Below the pieces are notes generated by a model, which had not been told where the DNA came from, searched no databases, and saw nothing but the letters and a program-made list of their open reading frames with translations. This document shows, piece after piece, positions 43,891 to 51,947 of a stretch of 64,000 bases of DNA; within the stretch, counting starts at the first letter, position 1, and each line of letters begins with the position of its first letter. The position numbers were made by a program, and so were the translations under genes. The stretch lies in contig NZ_JAHBOH010000001.1 of assembly GCF_018531375.1 (NCBI RefSeq), positions 2,170,001 through 2,234,000 on the forward strand, in the 5' to 3' direction. Source of the DNA: Cellulomonas fulva. GTDB lineage: Bacteria > Actinomycetota > Actinomycetes > Actinomycetales > Cellulomonadaceae.

Positions 43891-44927
43891 GCGACGCCGT
43901 GCGCACGTCTCCGGGCGTCGACGCGCTCGCCCCTGGCACGCGCCTGGTGCACATCGGCGCGCCGAAGACGGGCACGACCTCGGTGCAGGGGTCGTTCGCG
44001 GCCGTCCGCGCGCGGCTGCCCGAGCTCGGGGTGCTCTACCCGGGCACGGAGACCAAGCACAAGCGGGAGACGGACCAGCTGTTCGACGGCGGCGGCGCGG
44101 CGCTCGACCGGCTGCGCGCCGAGCTCGCCGACCATCCGGACCACCGGGTGGTCGTGAGCGCGGAGAAGCTGTCCACCCAGCTCCTCCCGCAGGTGCAGGC
44201 CGTGCACGAGCTCGTCGGCGAGCAGGCGCACGTCGTCCTCACCCTGCGCAGCATCGGCGACTTCCTCACGTCGCTGTGGCAGCAGCGGATCAAGAACGGC
44301 GAGGTCCGTGACCTCGACGAGTGGCTCCAGGACCGGCTGCGGCGGATCGACGAGTACAACTTCCTGCGCCGAGACGACGGCCTCGACGTCGCGAGCAGGT
44401 GGGCGCAGGTGTTCGGGGCGGACCGCGTGACCGTCGTCGTGCTCGAGCGGTCCAGCCCCGGCCGGCTCTTCGAGGTCTTCGAGGCGCTGTGCGCGCTCCC
44501 CGAGGGGACGCTCGACGTCGCGGAGCTGAACCGCGGGCTGACCTGGCGGGAGGCCCAGGTCGTCCGCGCGCTCAACGTGCTCGCGGCCCGCGGCGAGGCG
44601 GACGCGGACGCGGTCCGGTCGTTCGTGCACCTGGGTGCCGTCTCCGGCCTGACCCTCGACTGGGTGCCTGACCGTGACGAGCCCAAGCCGCGGCTGCCCG
44701 CATGGGCCGCGTCCGCCGTCGAGGCGGAGGGCGAGCGCCTCGCCGACGCCGTCACGGCGTCGGGCGTCCGGGTGGTCGGGGACCTCGCGGAGCTGTCCCG
44801 CGTCCGGGTCGGGGAGAACGCCGCGGTGACGTCGGTGCCTGCGGGCGCGGTCGCAGCGGCGGCGCACGGGATGCTGCGTCGGACCGCGACGATGGTGCAG
44901 CGCCGGCGCGGGTCGGGCGCCGCGTGA
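43887..44927 (+). CDS. Sulfotransferase-family protein (intact PAPS loop)
   Basis: This 346-aa protein resembles PAPS-dependent sulfotransferases. The 5'-phosphosulfate loop reads HIGAPKTGTTSVQ (Lys27), and the 3'-phosphate segment reads VVLTLRSIGDFLTSLWQQRIKNG with the conserved Arg and Ser. A conserved FLRRDDGLDVASRWAQVFG follows. No signal peptide or span is seen, so it would act in the cytoplasm on a lipid- or nucleotide-linked glycan. It overlaps the PAPS-forming kinase gene by 4 bp, which strongly supports a sulfation role. The acceptor is unknown. Confidence 0.82.
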   Translation: MSDAVRTSPGVDALAPGTRLVHIGAPKTGTTSVQGSFAAVRARLPELGVLYPGTETKHKRETDQLFDGGGAALDRLRAELADHPDHRVVVSAEKLSTQLLPQVQAVHELVGEQAHVVLTLRSIGDFLTSLWQQRIKNGEVRDLDEWLQDRLRRIDEYNFLRRDDGLDVASRWAQVFGADRVTVVVLERSSPGRLFEVFEALCALPEGTLDVAELNRGLTWREAQVVRALNVLAARGEADADAVRSFVHLGAVSGLTLDWVPDRDEPKPRLPAWAASAVEAEGERLADAVTASGVRVVGDLAELSRVRVGENAAVTSVPAGAVAAAAHGMLRRTATMVQRRRGSGAA

Positions 44928-44968
44928 GGTGCCGATGAGCTCCCCGACCGGCGCAGCGGTCGATCGAC

Positions 44969-44974
44969 TAGGCT
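44969..44974 (+). promoter_or_regulatory. Internal -10 box in the sulfation operon
   Basis: TAGGCT lies 44 nt before ATG 45019, in the only wide gap (91 nt) among these genes apart from that before cysQ. Confidence 0.45.
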
Positions 44975-45018
44975 TCCGGGGTTCCCGCACCCCCAGCCCA
45001 GGAAGGCCGCAGACAGCC

Positions 45019-47394
45019 ATGCCCGTCCACCCGCAGGAGAGCCGACGGCTCCCCGAGGGGACCAGGCTGCTCCACGTCGGACTGCCCCAGGCGGGGACGA
45101 GGTCCCTCCAGGTCGCCCTCCGCACCCGGGCCGAGCAGCTGGCGGAGCACGGGACGCTCGCGCCCGCCGCAGGCCCGGGCTCGGTGCGGGCGCTGGTCAC
45201 GGGACGCGGCGGAGCCGACGCCACGGCGATCACGCGCGACCTCACGCAGGCCGGTGACGTGCAGCGCGTCGTCCTCAGCGACGAGCTGCTCGCGGCGGCG
45301 CCGGACGACCAGCTCCGCGACGTCCGCGGCCTGCTCGGCCCGCGCACGCACGTCCTGGTGTGCCTGCGCGCACCCGCCGCGCTCCTACCCGCGGTGTGGC
45401 AGCAGCGGCTGCGCCGGGGTGAGGCGGCCCCGCTCGCGCAGTGGGCGGGTGACGTGCTCGACGACCCGTCCTCCCTGCCGTTCCTGGGCCTCGAGGACGG
45501 TGGCGTGGTCGCGCGCTGGTGCGCGACGCTCGGGGCGGAGAACGTGACCGTCGTCGTCGACGACCCCGCCGAGCCCGCGCGGCTGCACCGGGTGGTGGAG
45601 GACCTGCTCGGCCTGCCCGCGGGTCTGCTGCCGGCGGAGCCCGCCGTCCGTGGCCTGACGCCGGCCGAGACGGCGGTCGTCGCGGACGTCTGGGCACGTC
45701 GCGCCGCGGAAGAGGAGCCCGCCCCCGCCGATCTCACGACGCGCCTCCTCGACGGAGCGACCGCGCGCCTGCTGAGCGACGTCGACCCCGGCCCGGACGC
45801 GCTGCGGCCGGTGCTCGACGCCGCGCTCACGGCCCGCGCGGCGGAGCTCGGCCGCGCGACCGCGCTCGCCGTGCGCGCCACGGGCGCGCACGTCGTCGGT
45901 GATCTGGACGCGCTCGCCGGGCCGGAGGCGGGCAGGCTCGTCCCGCAGACGAGCGAGCCCGCACCGGTCCAGGACCCCGGCGCCGCGCCCGAGCTCGACC
46001 TCGAGGCCGCCGCGGCGCTCCTGCACGGCATGTTCGTCGCCGGCCGGGAGGCGGTCGAGGCGGCGGAGCGGCGCGGGCGCGTCCAGCCGTCCACCGCGCG
46101 GGCGCGCGCGCTGCCCGCCGGCACGCGCATCCTGCACGTGGGCGCACCCGTCACCGGCGCCGTCGTGGCGCAGGAGGCGTTCGCGGCCACCCGCGGGGCG
46201 CAGGCACGGACGGCCCGCCGGGCGGTCGCGTACCCGGGCACGGCCCGTGGGCACGACGCCCTGGTGGCGGCCGCGAACCGGGCCGACGAGACGGGCCCGA
46301 GCCTGCAGGACGTCCTGGCCGGCTGGGCCAGCGAGATGCCGGCGGGGACCACGACGGTGCTCGCCGCCGAGCGGCTCGCGCTCCTCGACGCTGAGCAGGC
46401 CGCCCGCGTCGTCGAGGCGCTGCGCTCGACAGCCGGCGAGCCCGTCCACGTGGTCGTGACCCTGCGCAGCGTCCCCGAGATGCTCGTCGCGGCGTGGCAG
46501 GAGCACGTCGCCAACGGCGGCGTGCAGACGTTCGAGTCCTGGCTGCGCCACGCCCTGGACGACGACGCGGTGGTGCGGATGGGCGGGGTCGACGCGTTCC
46601 GCGAGGACGACGGGAGCAACCTCGTCGCACGCTGGGCGGCTGCGGCCGGCCCCGGCGCGGTGACGGTCGTGGTCGAGCGCGCCGAGGGGCGCGACACGCT
46701 CGCGGTCCTGGCGTCGCTCGCCGGCATCCCGCCGCGGACCGTGCCGCCCGGCCCGGCTGCCCGCGCGCTCACCGCCCCGGAGACCGAGATGTTCCGGGCC
46801 TTCAACGCCACGCTCCCGTACCGCGGGACGGTGCCCGCGGCGCAGCGTCGGCGCTACGTCCACCGCGGCGCGGTGGCGGCGCTGCAGGCCACGCCGGCGC
46901 CCGACGAGGCCGCGGTCGTGCTGCCGTCGTGGGCCGCGACGCGTGCCCGGGCCGCCGGCCGTCGGCTGGCGGACCAGGTGCGCGAGCAGGTCACCGAGAG
47001 CGGGGTCGTCGTGGTCGGTCCGCTCGCGGCGCTGGCGGCGCTGTCCGCGGGCTCGAGCGAGGGCGCGGACGTGGGCTCCGGTGAGAGCTCGAACGCCGGC
47101 TCGGGGGAGGGGCTGCACCGCTCGTCCGTCGAGACCGCGCTCCTGGGCCTGTTCGACCGCGCGGTCCGGATGCCCGAGCCGGTGGTTCCCGAGCCGCCCG
47201 CACCTGCGGCACCCGTGGCGCCCGCGCCGCCGACCGCCGCTCCCGCGCCGCCGGCGCCGGTGCGGCTGGCAGACCTGCCCGGCCGTGCGGTGCTGGGCGA
47301 GCTGCGCCGACGGGTCCTGCGCGGCCGCGTCCGGCCACGCGACGACGCGCCGACCCCGCACGACGCGCCCCGCGGTGAGGAGGCGGGCGCATGA
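45019..47394 (+). CDS. Tandem sulfotransferase-like protein, both PAPS loops degenerate
   Basis: This 791-aa protein holds two copies of the domain found in its two neighbours. In copy 1 the loop reads HVGLPQAGTR, with Gln24 in place of the PAPS-binding Lys; in copy 2 it reads HVGAPVTGAV, with Val378 in its place. The 3'-phosphate segments survive (LVCLRAPAALLPAVWQQRLRRG and VVTLRSVPEMLVAAWQEHVANG). It may be a regulatory or scaffold pseudo-enzyme for the flanking active members. A Ser/Gly-rich linker and a Pro/Ala-rich tail follow copy 2. ATG 45019 was chosen; the frame extends to 44929. Its stop overlaps the next start. Confidence 0.75.
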   Translation: MPVHPQESRRLPEGTRLLHVGLPQAGTRSLQVALRTRAEQLAEHGTLAPAAGPGSVRALVTGRGGADATAITRDLTQAGDVQRVVLSDELLAAAPDDQLRDVRGLLGPRTHVLVCLRAPAALLPAVWQQRLRRGEAAPLAQWAGDVLDDPSSLPFLGLEDGGVVARWCATLGAENVTVVVDDPAEPARLHRVVEDLLGLPAGLLPAEPAVRGLTPAETAVVADVWARRAAEEEPAPADLTTRLLDGATARLLSDVDPGPDALRPVLDAALTARAAELGRATALAVRATGAHVVGDLDALAGPEAGRLVPQTSEPAPVQDPGAAPELDLEAAAALLHGMFVAGREAVEAAERRGRVQPSTARARALPAGTRILHVGAPVTGAVVAQEAFAATRGAQARTARRAVAYPGTARGHDALVAAANRADETGPSLQDVLAGWASEMPAGTTTVLAAERLALLDAEQAARVVEALRSTAGEPVHVVVTLRSVPEMLVAAWQEHVANGGVQTFESWLRHALDDDAVVRMGGVDAFREDDGSNLVARWAAAAGPGAVTVVVERAEGRDTLAVLASLAGIPPRTVPPGPAARALTAPETEMFRAFNATLPYRGTVPAAQRRRYVHRGAVAALQATPAPDEAAVVLPSWAATRARAAGRRLADQVREQVTESGVVVVGPLAALAALSAGSSEGADVGSGESSNAGSGEGLHRSSVETALLGLFDRAVRMPEPVVPEPPAPAAPVAPAPPTAAPAPPAPVRLADLPGRAVLGELRRRVLRGRVRPRDDAPTPHDAPRGEEAGA

Positions 47395-48779
47395 GCCAGG
47401 TCGACGACCCGCAGGACCTGCTCCTGCCTGAGCACGCGCGCCTGCTCCACATCGGGTCCCCGAAGACCGGGACGACGGCGCTGCAGAACGCGATGTCCCG
47501 CCTGCGCGACCCGCTGCTCGAGCACGGCGTCCGGTACCCGGGCACCACGCTGCACCACCAGTACGGCGCGTCCGTGCTGCTCCAGCGCCGCTCGCCGGCG
47601 TGGGGCGGAGCGCTCCCGCCGCACGAGTGGTGGGACGAGCTGCAGGCGGAGATCGACGCGGAGACCGAGCGTCGCGTGCTCGTCAGCTACGAGATGATCT
47701 GCCAGGGCGACCTGGCGGCCACCCAGCGGTTCGCGGACGCGCTCGGCCCGCAGACCCACGCCGTGCTCGTGGTGCGCAGCTTCGGCACCCTCCTGCCCTC
47801 GATGTGGCAGCAGCGCGTCAAGATGGGCCTGTCGCAGCCCCTGTCCGGCTTCCTGCGCGAGGCGCTGGCCGACCTGGACGCGGTGCGGATCCGCTACTCG
47901 GACGCGTTCCACCGGTCCGACGGCCTCCACCTGGTCGAGCGCTGGGCGCGCGTCCTCGGACCCGAGAACGTGACGGTCGTCGTGCTCGACCCGTCGCGGC
48001 GGTCGCTGCTGTTCGACGCGTTCGAGGGGATGCTCGGCCTCCCGTCCGGCCTGCTCGACTCCGCTCCGAGCGACGGCCACGCCGCGAACCGCAGCATGTC
48101 GCTCGCCGAGGCGGAGCTCACCCGCCGCCTCAACCAGCAGGTGCTCGGCGCCCGCGGGGCGCCGCGTCCGGAGCACCGCCGGCTCGTCTGGCAGGGCGCC
48201 GTCGACCGCATGCTCAAGACCCACGTCCCCACGCGGGAGGAGGGCAAGGTCGCGATCCCGCAGTGGGCGCTCGAGCCGTGCCAGGAGGCGGGGCTGCGGA
48301 TGGCCGACGAGATCCGCGCCCGCGGCGTGCGCGTGCACGGTGACCTCGACGTGCTCAGCGCGCCGGTCCCGACGCTGGCGGAGCTGCCCGACGACGCGCG
48401 CGACCTGTTCCCGACGGACGCGGCGGCGCAGGCGCTCATCGGGATGTTCGCGGGCGCGCTCGACCGCCCCGTGACGATGAAGCCGGTGGAGACCAAGCTC
48501 GACGCGAGCCACCCCCTCGCGCGCGTCGGTCACCCGGGCGCCTCACCCTCTCCGAGCCCTCGGCCGCAGCCGACGCCCGCCGGGCCGTCGACGGGCACGA
48601 CGACGGGTCCCGCGGTCGTGGCCGTCGACGAGCCCGCGCGGGAACGGGCGTCGGAGCGCAGCGCGACGCTCGCGGCCGCCTCGACCGCGGAGCTCCTGCG
48701 CGCCGCCGGCGCGCGTGCCGCCCGCGCGCCGCGCCGCGTCGCCCGCGGGGTGCGCCGCAGGCTGCGACGCAGTCCCTGA
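47391..48779 (+). CDS. Sulfotransferase-family protein (intact PAPS loop)
   Basis: This 462-aa protein has the loop HIGSPKTGTTALQ (Lys25) and the 3'-phosphate segment VLVVRSFGTLLPSMWQQRVKMG. The core ends near residue 360. The last 100 residues are a low-complexity tail rich in Pro, Thr, Ala and Arg (SPSPRPQPTPAG and AARAPRRVARGVRRRLRR), which could bind membrane or an anionic polymer. It overlaps the tandem gene by 4 bp (ATGA). It is the third sulfotransferase-family gene in a row and looks competent for PAPS binding. Confidence 0.8.
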   Translation: MSQVDDPQDLLLPEHARLLHIGSPKTGTTALQNAMSRLRDPLLEHGVRYPGTTLHHQYGASVLLQRRSPAWGGALPPHEWWDELQAEIDAETERRVLVSYEMICQGDLAATQRFADALGPQTHAVLVVRSFGTLLPSMWQQRVKMGLSQPLSGFLREALADLDAVRIRYSDAFHRSDGLHLVERWARVLGPENVTVVVLDPSRRSLLFDAFEGMLGLPSGLLDSAPSDGHAANRSMSLAEAELTRRLNQQVLGARGAPRPEHRRLVWQGAVDRMLKTHVPTREEGKVAIPQWALEPCQEAGLRMADEIRARGVRVHGDLDVLSAPVPTLAELPDDARDLFPTDAAAQALIGMFAGALDRPVTMKPVETKLDASHPLARVGHPGASPSPSPRPQPTPAGPSTGTTTGPAVVAVDEPARERASERSATLAAASTAELLRAAGARAARAPRRVARGVRRRLRRSP

Positions 48780-48849
48780 CGCACGCCACGACCAGCGCGC
48801 GGACCCGCGCACCGAGCACGACGACGACCCAGACCAGGAAGCAGGTGCC

Positions 48850-49662
48850 ATGACCACCACCGACCACGAGCTCGCGGCGCAGCTCGCCGTGAGCGCGGGA
48901 CGGGTGCTGCTCGCGCTGCGCGACGAGATCGCCGACGTCCCCGCGGCCGAGCTCAAGGACCGCGGCGACGCGGCGTCCCACGAGCACCTGCTGGCCGAGC
49001 TCGGTCGCCTGCGTCCGGACGACCCCGTGCTGTCCGAGGAGGGCGCCGACGACCCGGCCCGGCTGGCGGCCGACCGGGTGTGGATCGTCGACCCGCTCGA
49101 CGGGACGCGCGAGTTCTCCGAGCGCGACGAGGACGGTGCCTGGCGGACCGACTGGGCCGTGCACGTGGCCCTGTGGGAGCGCGGGGCCGGTCTGACCGCC
49201 GGCGCGGTGGCGCTGCCCGGGCGGGACGAGGTCTTCTCGACCGCGGAGCCGGCCACCCGGCCCGCCACGCCGTCCGGCCCGCTGCGCCTCGCCGTGAGCC
49301 GCAGCCGCCCGCCGGCCCTCATCGGCGAGCTCGCCCAGCTCACGGACGTAGAGCTCGTGCCCATGGGCTCGGCCGGCGTGAAGGCGATGTCGGTGCTGAC
49401 CGGCCAGTGCGACGCGTACGTGCACGGCGGCGGCCAGTACGAGTGGGACTCCGCGGCTCCCGTGGCCGTCGCGTCGGCCGCCGGCCTGTTCTGCTCGCGG
49501 CTGGACGGCTCCGAGCTGGAGTACAACCGCGAGAACCCGTGGCTGCCCGATCTCGTCGTGTGCGAGACCCACCGGGCCGCCGACCTGCTCGACCTCATCA
49601 CCCGCGCCACCAGCACCGGTGACGCGAGCCCCGCACCGGCGAAGGAGAATGCTGCGCCGTGA
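48850..49662 (+). CDS. cysQ: 3'(2'),5'-bisphosphate nucleotidase
   Basis: This 270-aa member of the inositol-monophosphatase superfamily hydrolyses PAP, the product and inhibitor of sulfotransfer, to AMP. It has the metal-binding LSEEGADD and the signature VWIVDPLDGTREFSER, plus the C-terminal GGGQYEWDSAAPVAVASAAG. ATG 48850 follows AGGAAG. The stop overlaps the cysD start (GTGA). Its place between sulfotransferases and PAPS-supplying genes fits PAP removal. Confidence 0.93.
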   Translation: MTTTDHELAAQLAVSAGRVLLALRDEIADVPAAELKDRGDAASHEHLLAELGRLRPDDPVLSEEGADDPARLAADRVWIVDPLDGTREFSERDEDGAWRTDWAVHVALWERGAGLTAGAVALPGRDEVFSTAEPATRPATPSGPLRLAVSRSRPPALIGELAQLTDVELVPMGSAGVKAMSVLTGQCDAYVHGGGQYEWDSAAPVAVASAAGLFCSRLDGSELEYNRENPWLPDLVVCETHRAADLLDLITRATSTGDASPAPAKENAAP

Positions 49663-50573
49663 CCACCACCCGTTCCACCTACCAGCTGAGCAACCTCAAG
49701 GCGCTCGAGGCGGAGAGCATCTACGTCTTCCGCGAGGTCGCCGCCGAGATGCGCAAGCCCTGCCTGCTCTTCTCGGGCGGCAAGGACTCGATCGTCATGC
49801 TGCACCTGGCGATGAAGGCCTTCGCGCCCGCACGCATCCCGTTCCCGGTGATGCACGTCGACACGGGCCTGAACTTCCCGCAGGTCCTGCAGTTCCGGGA
49901 CGACGCGGCCGAGGCGCTCGGCGTCCGGCTCATCGTGGCCTCGGTCCAGGAGGCGATCGACCGCGGCATGGTGCGCGAGGAGAAGAACGGCTCGCGCAAC
50001 CGCATCCAGACGCCCGTGCTGCTCGAGGCCGCCGAGGCCAACGGCTTCGACGCCCTGTTCGGCGGCGCGCGGCGCGACGAGGAGAAGGCGCGCGCCAAGG
50101 AGCGCGTGTTCTCCTTCCGCGACGAGTTCGGCCAGTGGGACCCGAAGAACCAGCGCCCGGAGCTGTGGAGCCTGTACAACGGCCGGGTCCACCAGGGCGA
50201 GTCGATCCGCGTGTTCCCGCTGTCCAACTGGACCGAGCTGGACATCTGGTCCTACATCGGCGCCGAGGACATCGCCATCCCGGACCTCTACCTGGCCGCC
50301 GACCGCGAGGTCGTCGAGCGCGACGGCATGCTCTACGCCGTCAACGAGTTCATCCAGCCCCGGCCCGGCGAGACCGTGAGCACGCGCACGGTCCGCTACC
50401 GGACCATGGGGGACGCCAACCTCACCGCGGCGGTCGAGTCGACCGCCGCGACCATCGACGACATCATCGCCGAGATCGCCGCCGCCCGTCTGACCGAGCG
50501 CGGGGCCACCCGTGGGGACGACCGGGTGAGCGAGGCCGCGATGGAGGACCGCAAGCGCGAGGGGTACTTCTAA
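49659..50573 (+). CDS. cysD: Sulfate adenylyltransferase small subunit
   Basis: This 304-aa PP-loop enzyme makes APS from ATP and sulfate. It shows LLFSGGKDSIVMLHLAMKAF, VMHVDTGLNFPQVLQFRD, FGGARRDEEKARAKERVFSF and the C-terminal EAAMEDRKREGYF, all strongly conserved in CysD. It works with the GTPase CysN, encoded 3 bp downstream. GTG 49659 overlaps the cysQ stop. Confidence 0.97.
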   Translation: MTTTRSTYQLSNLKALEAESIYVFREVAAEMRKPCLLFSGGKDSIVMLHLAMKAFAPARIPFPVMHVDTGLNFPQVLQFRDDAAEALGVRLIVASVQEAIDRGMVREEKNGSRNRIQTPVLLEAAEANGFDALFGGARRDEEKARAKERVFSFRDEFGQWDPKNQRPELWSLYNGRVHQGESIRVFPLSNWTELDIWSYIGAEDIAIPDLYLAADREVVERDGMLYAVNEFIQPRPGETVSTRTVRYRTMGDANLTAAVESTAATIDDIIAEIAAARLTERGATRGDDRVSEAAMEDRKREGYF

Positions 50574-50576
50574 GCC

Positions 50577-51839
50577 ATGAGTGATCTGCTGAGGTTCGCG
50601 ACCGCCGGATCGGTCGACGACGGCAAGTCCACCCTGATCGGACGGCTGCTGTACGACAGCAAGTCGCTGTTCAGCGACCAGGTCGAGGCCGTGGAGCGCG
50701 TGAGCGCCGACCGCGGCGACGACTACACCGACCTGGCGCTGCTCACGGACGGCCTGCGCGCCGAGCGCGAGCAGGGCATCACGATCGACGTGGCGTACCG
50801 CTACTTCCAGACCCCCCGACGCAAGTTCATCATCGCGGACACCCCCGGGCACATCCAGTACACCCGCAACATGGTGACGGGCGCCTCGACCGCGGACGTC
50901 GCGCTCATCCTCGTCGACGCCCGCAAGGGCATGATCGAGCAGAGCCGGCGGCACGCGTTCCTGGCGACGCTCCTGGGCGTGCCGCACCTCGTCGTCTGCG
51001 TGAACAAGATGGACCTGGTCGACTGGTCGGAGGAGGCGTACGAGCAGATCCGCGCCGACTTCACTGACTTCGCCGCGCGCCTGCGCACGCACGACATCTC
51101 GTTCATCCCGGTGTCCGCGCTCCTCGGCGACAACGTCGTCGACCGCAGCACCAACATGCCGTGGTACGACGGCGCGACGCTGCTCGGCCACCTGGAGCGC
51201 CTGCACCTCGCGGGCGACCGCAACCTCATCGACGTGCGGTTCCCGGTGCAGTACGTGATCCGGCCGCAGTCGGAGTCGGCGCGCGACTACCGCGGCTACG
51301 CGGGCCGGGTCGCGAGCGGCGTCATGCGGGCCGGCGACCCCGTCGTCGTCCTGCCGTCCGGGTTCGAGTCCACGATCGCCTCGATCGAGGAGGCGGGCGA
51401 GCCCGTCGACGTCGCGTACCCGCCGATGTCCGTCGTCGTCCGGCTGGCCGACGAGATCGACATCAGCCGTGGCGACATGATCTGCCGCCCGGCGAACGCG
51501 GCCACGCCGACGCAGGACCTCGACGTGCAGATCTGCTGGATGGACGAGACGGCGCCGCTGCGCAAGGGCGGCGTCTACGGCCTCAAGCACACGACGCGCT
51601 CCACGCGGGCGAAGGTCACGGACGTCGAGTACCGCATCGACATCAACACGCTGCACCGCGACCTGGAGACCGACGAGCTCGGCCTCAACGACATCGGTCG
51701 CGTGCGGCTGCGCACCAGCACGCCGGTGTTCGTCGACCAGTACGAGCTCAACCGGGAGACCGGCTCGTTCATCCTGATCGACGAGTCCACGAACCGGACC
51801 GTCGGCGCGGGGATCGTCACCACGACCCGCAACGACTGA
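50577..51839 (+). CDS. cysN: Sulfate adenylyltransferase large subunit (GTPase)
   Basis: This 420-aa EF-Tu-like GTPase drives APS synthesis by CysD. G motifs: ATAGSVDDGKSTLIGRLLYDSK, EQGITIDVAYRYF, ADTPGHIQYTRNM and CVNKMDLVDW. Two beta-barrel domains follow. There is no C-terminal APS kinase, which is supplied by the separate cysC gene at the other end of the operon. A strong hairpin ends the transcript 12 bp later. No CysH-type PAPS reductase gene is in the window, so the PAPS is probably not destined for cysteine. Confidence 0.97.
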   Translation: MSDLLRFATAGSVDDGKSTLIGRLLYDSKSLFSDQVEAVERVSADRGDDYTDLALLTDGLRAEREQGITIDVAYRYFQTPRRKFIIADTPGHIQYTRNMVTGASTADVALILVDARKGMIEQSRRHAFLATLLGVPHLVVCVNKMDLVDWSEEAYEQIRADFTDFAARLRTHDISFIPVSALLGDNVVDRSTNMPWYDGATLLGHLERLHLAGDRNLIDVRFPVQYVIRPQSESARDYRGYAGRVASGVMRAGDPVVVLPSGFESTIASIEEAGEPVDVAYPPMSVVVRLADEIDISRGDMICRPANAATPTQDLDVQICWMDETAPLRKGGVYGLKHTTRSTRAKVTDVEYRIDINTLHRDLETDELGLNDIGRVRLRTSTPVFVDQYELNRETGSFILIDESTNRTVGAGIVTTTRND

Positions 51840-51850
51840 CGTCCCGCACC

Positions 51851-51893
51851 CGAGAGGCCCCGCCCGAGCGTCGAGCTCGGGCGGGGCCTCTCG
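51851..51893. terminator. Strong hairpin terminator after cysN
   Basis: A perfect 19-bp stem (51851-51869 with 51875-51893) with a 5-nt loop lies between convergent genes. It is the strongest hairpin in the window. Confidence 0.85.
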
Positions 51894-51947
51894 TCGTGCC
51901 GGCGTGCGCGGCGATCGGCCGCACGCCCGGCCGCGGCTCGCCGGCGG

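Noticed and set aside
47041..47240. Frameshift between sulfotransferase-like domains
   Set aside because: The Ser/Gly and Pro/Ala low-complexity stretch is in one frame throughout, and the next gene starts with its own ATG overlap.
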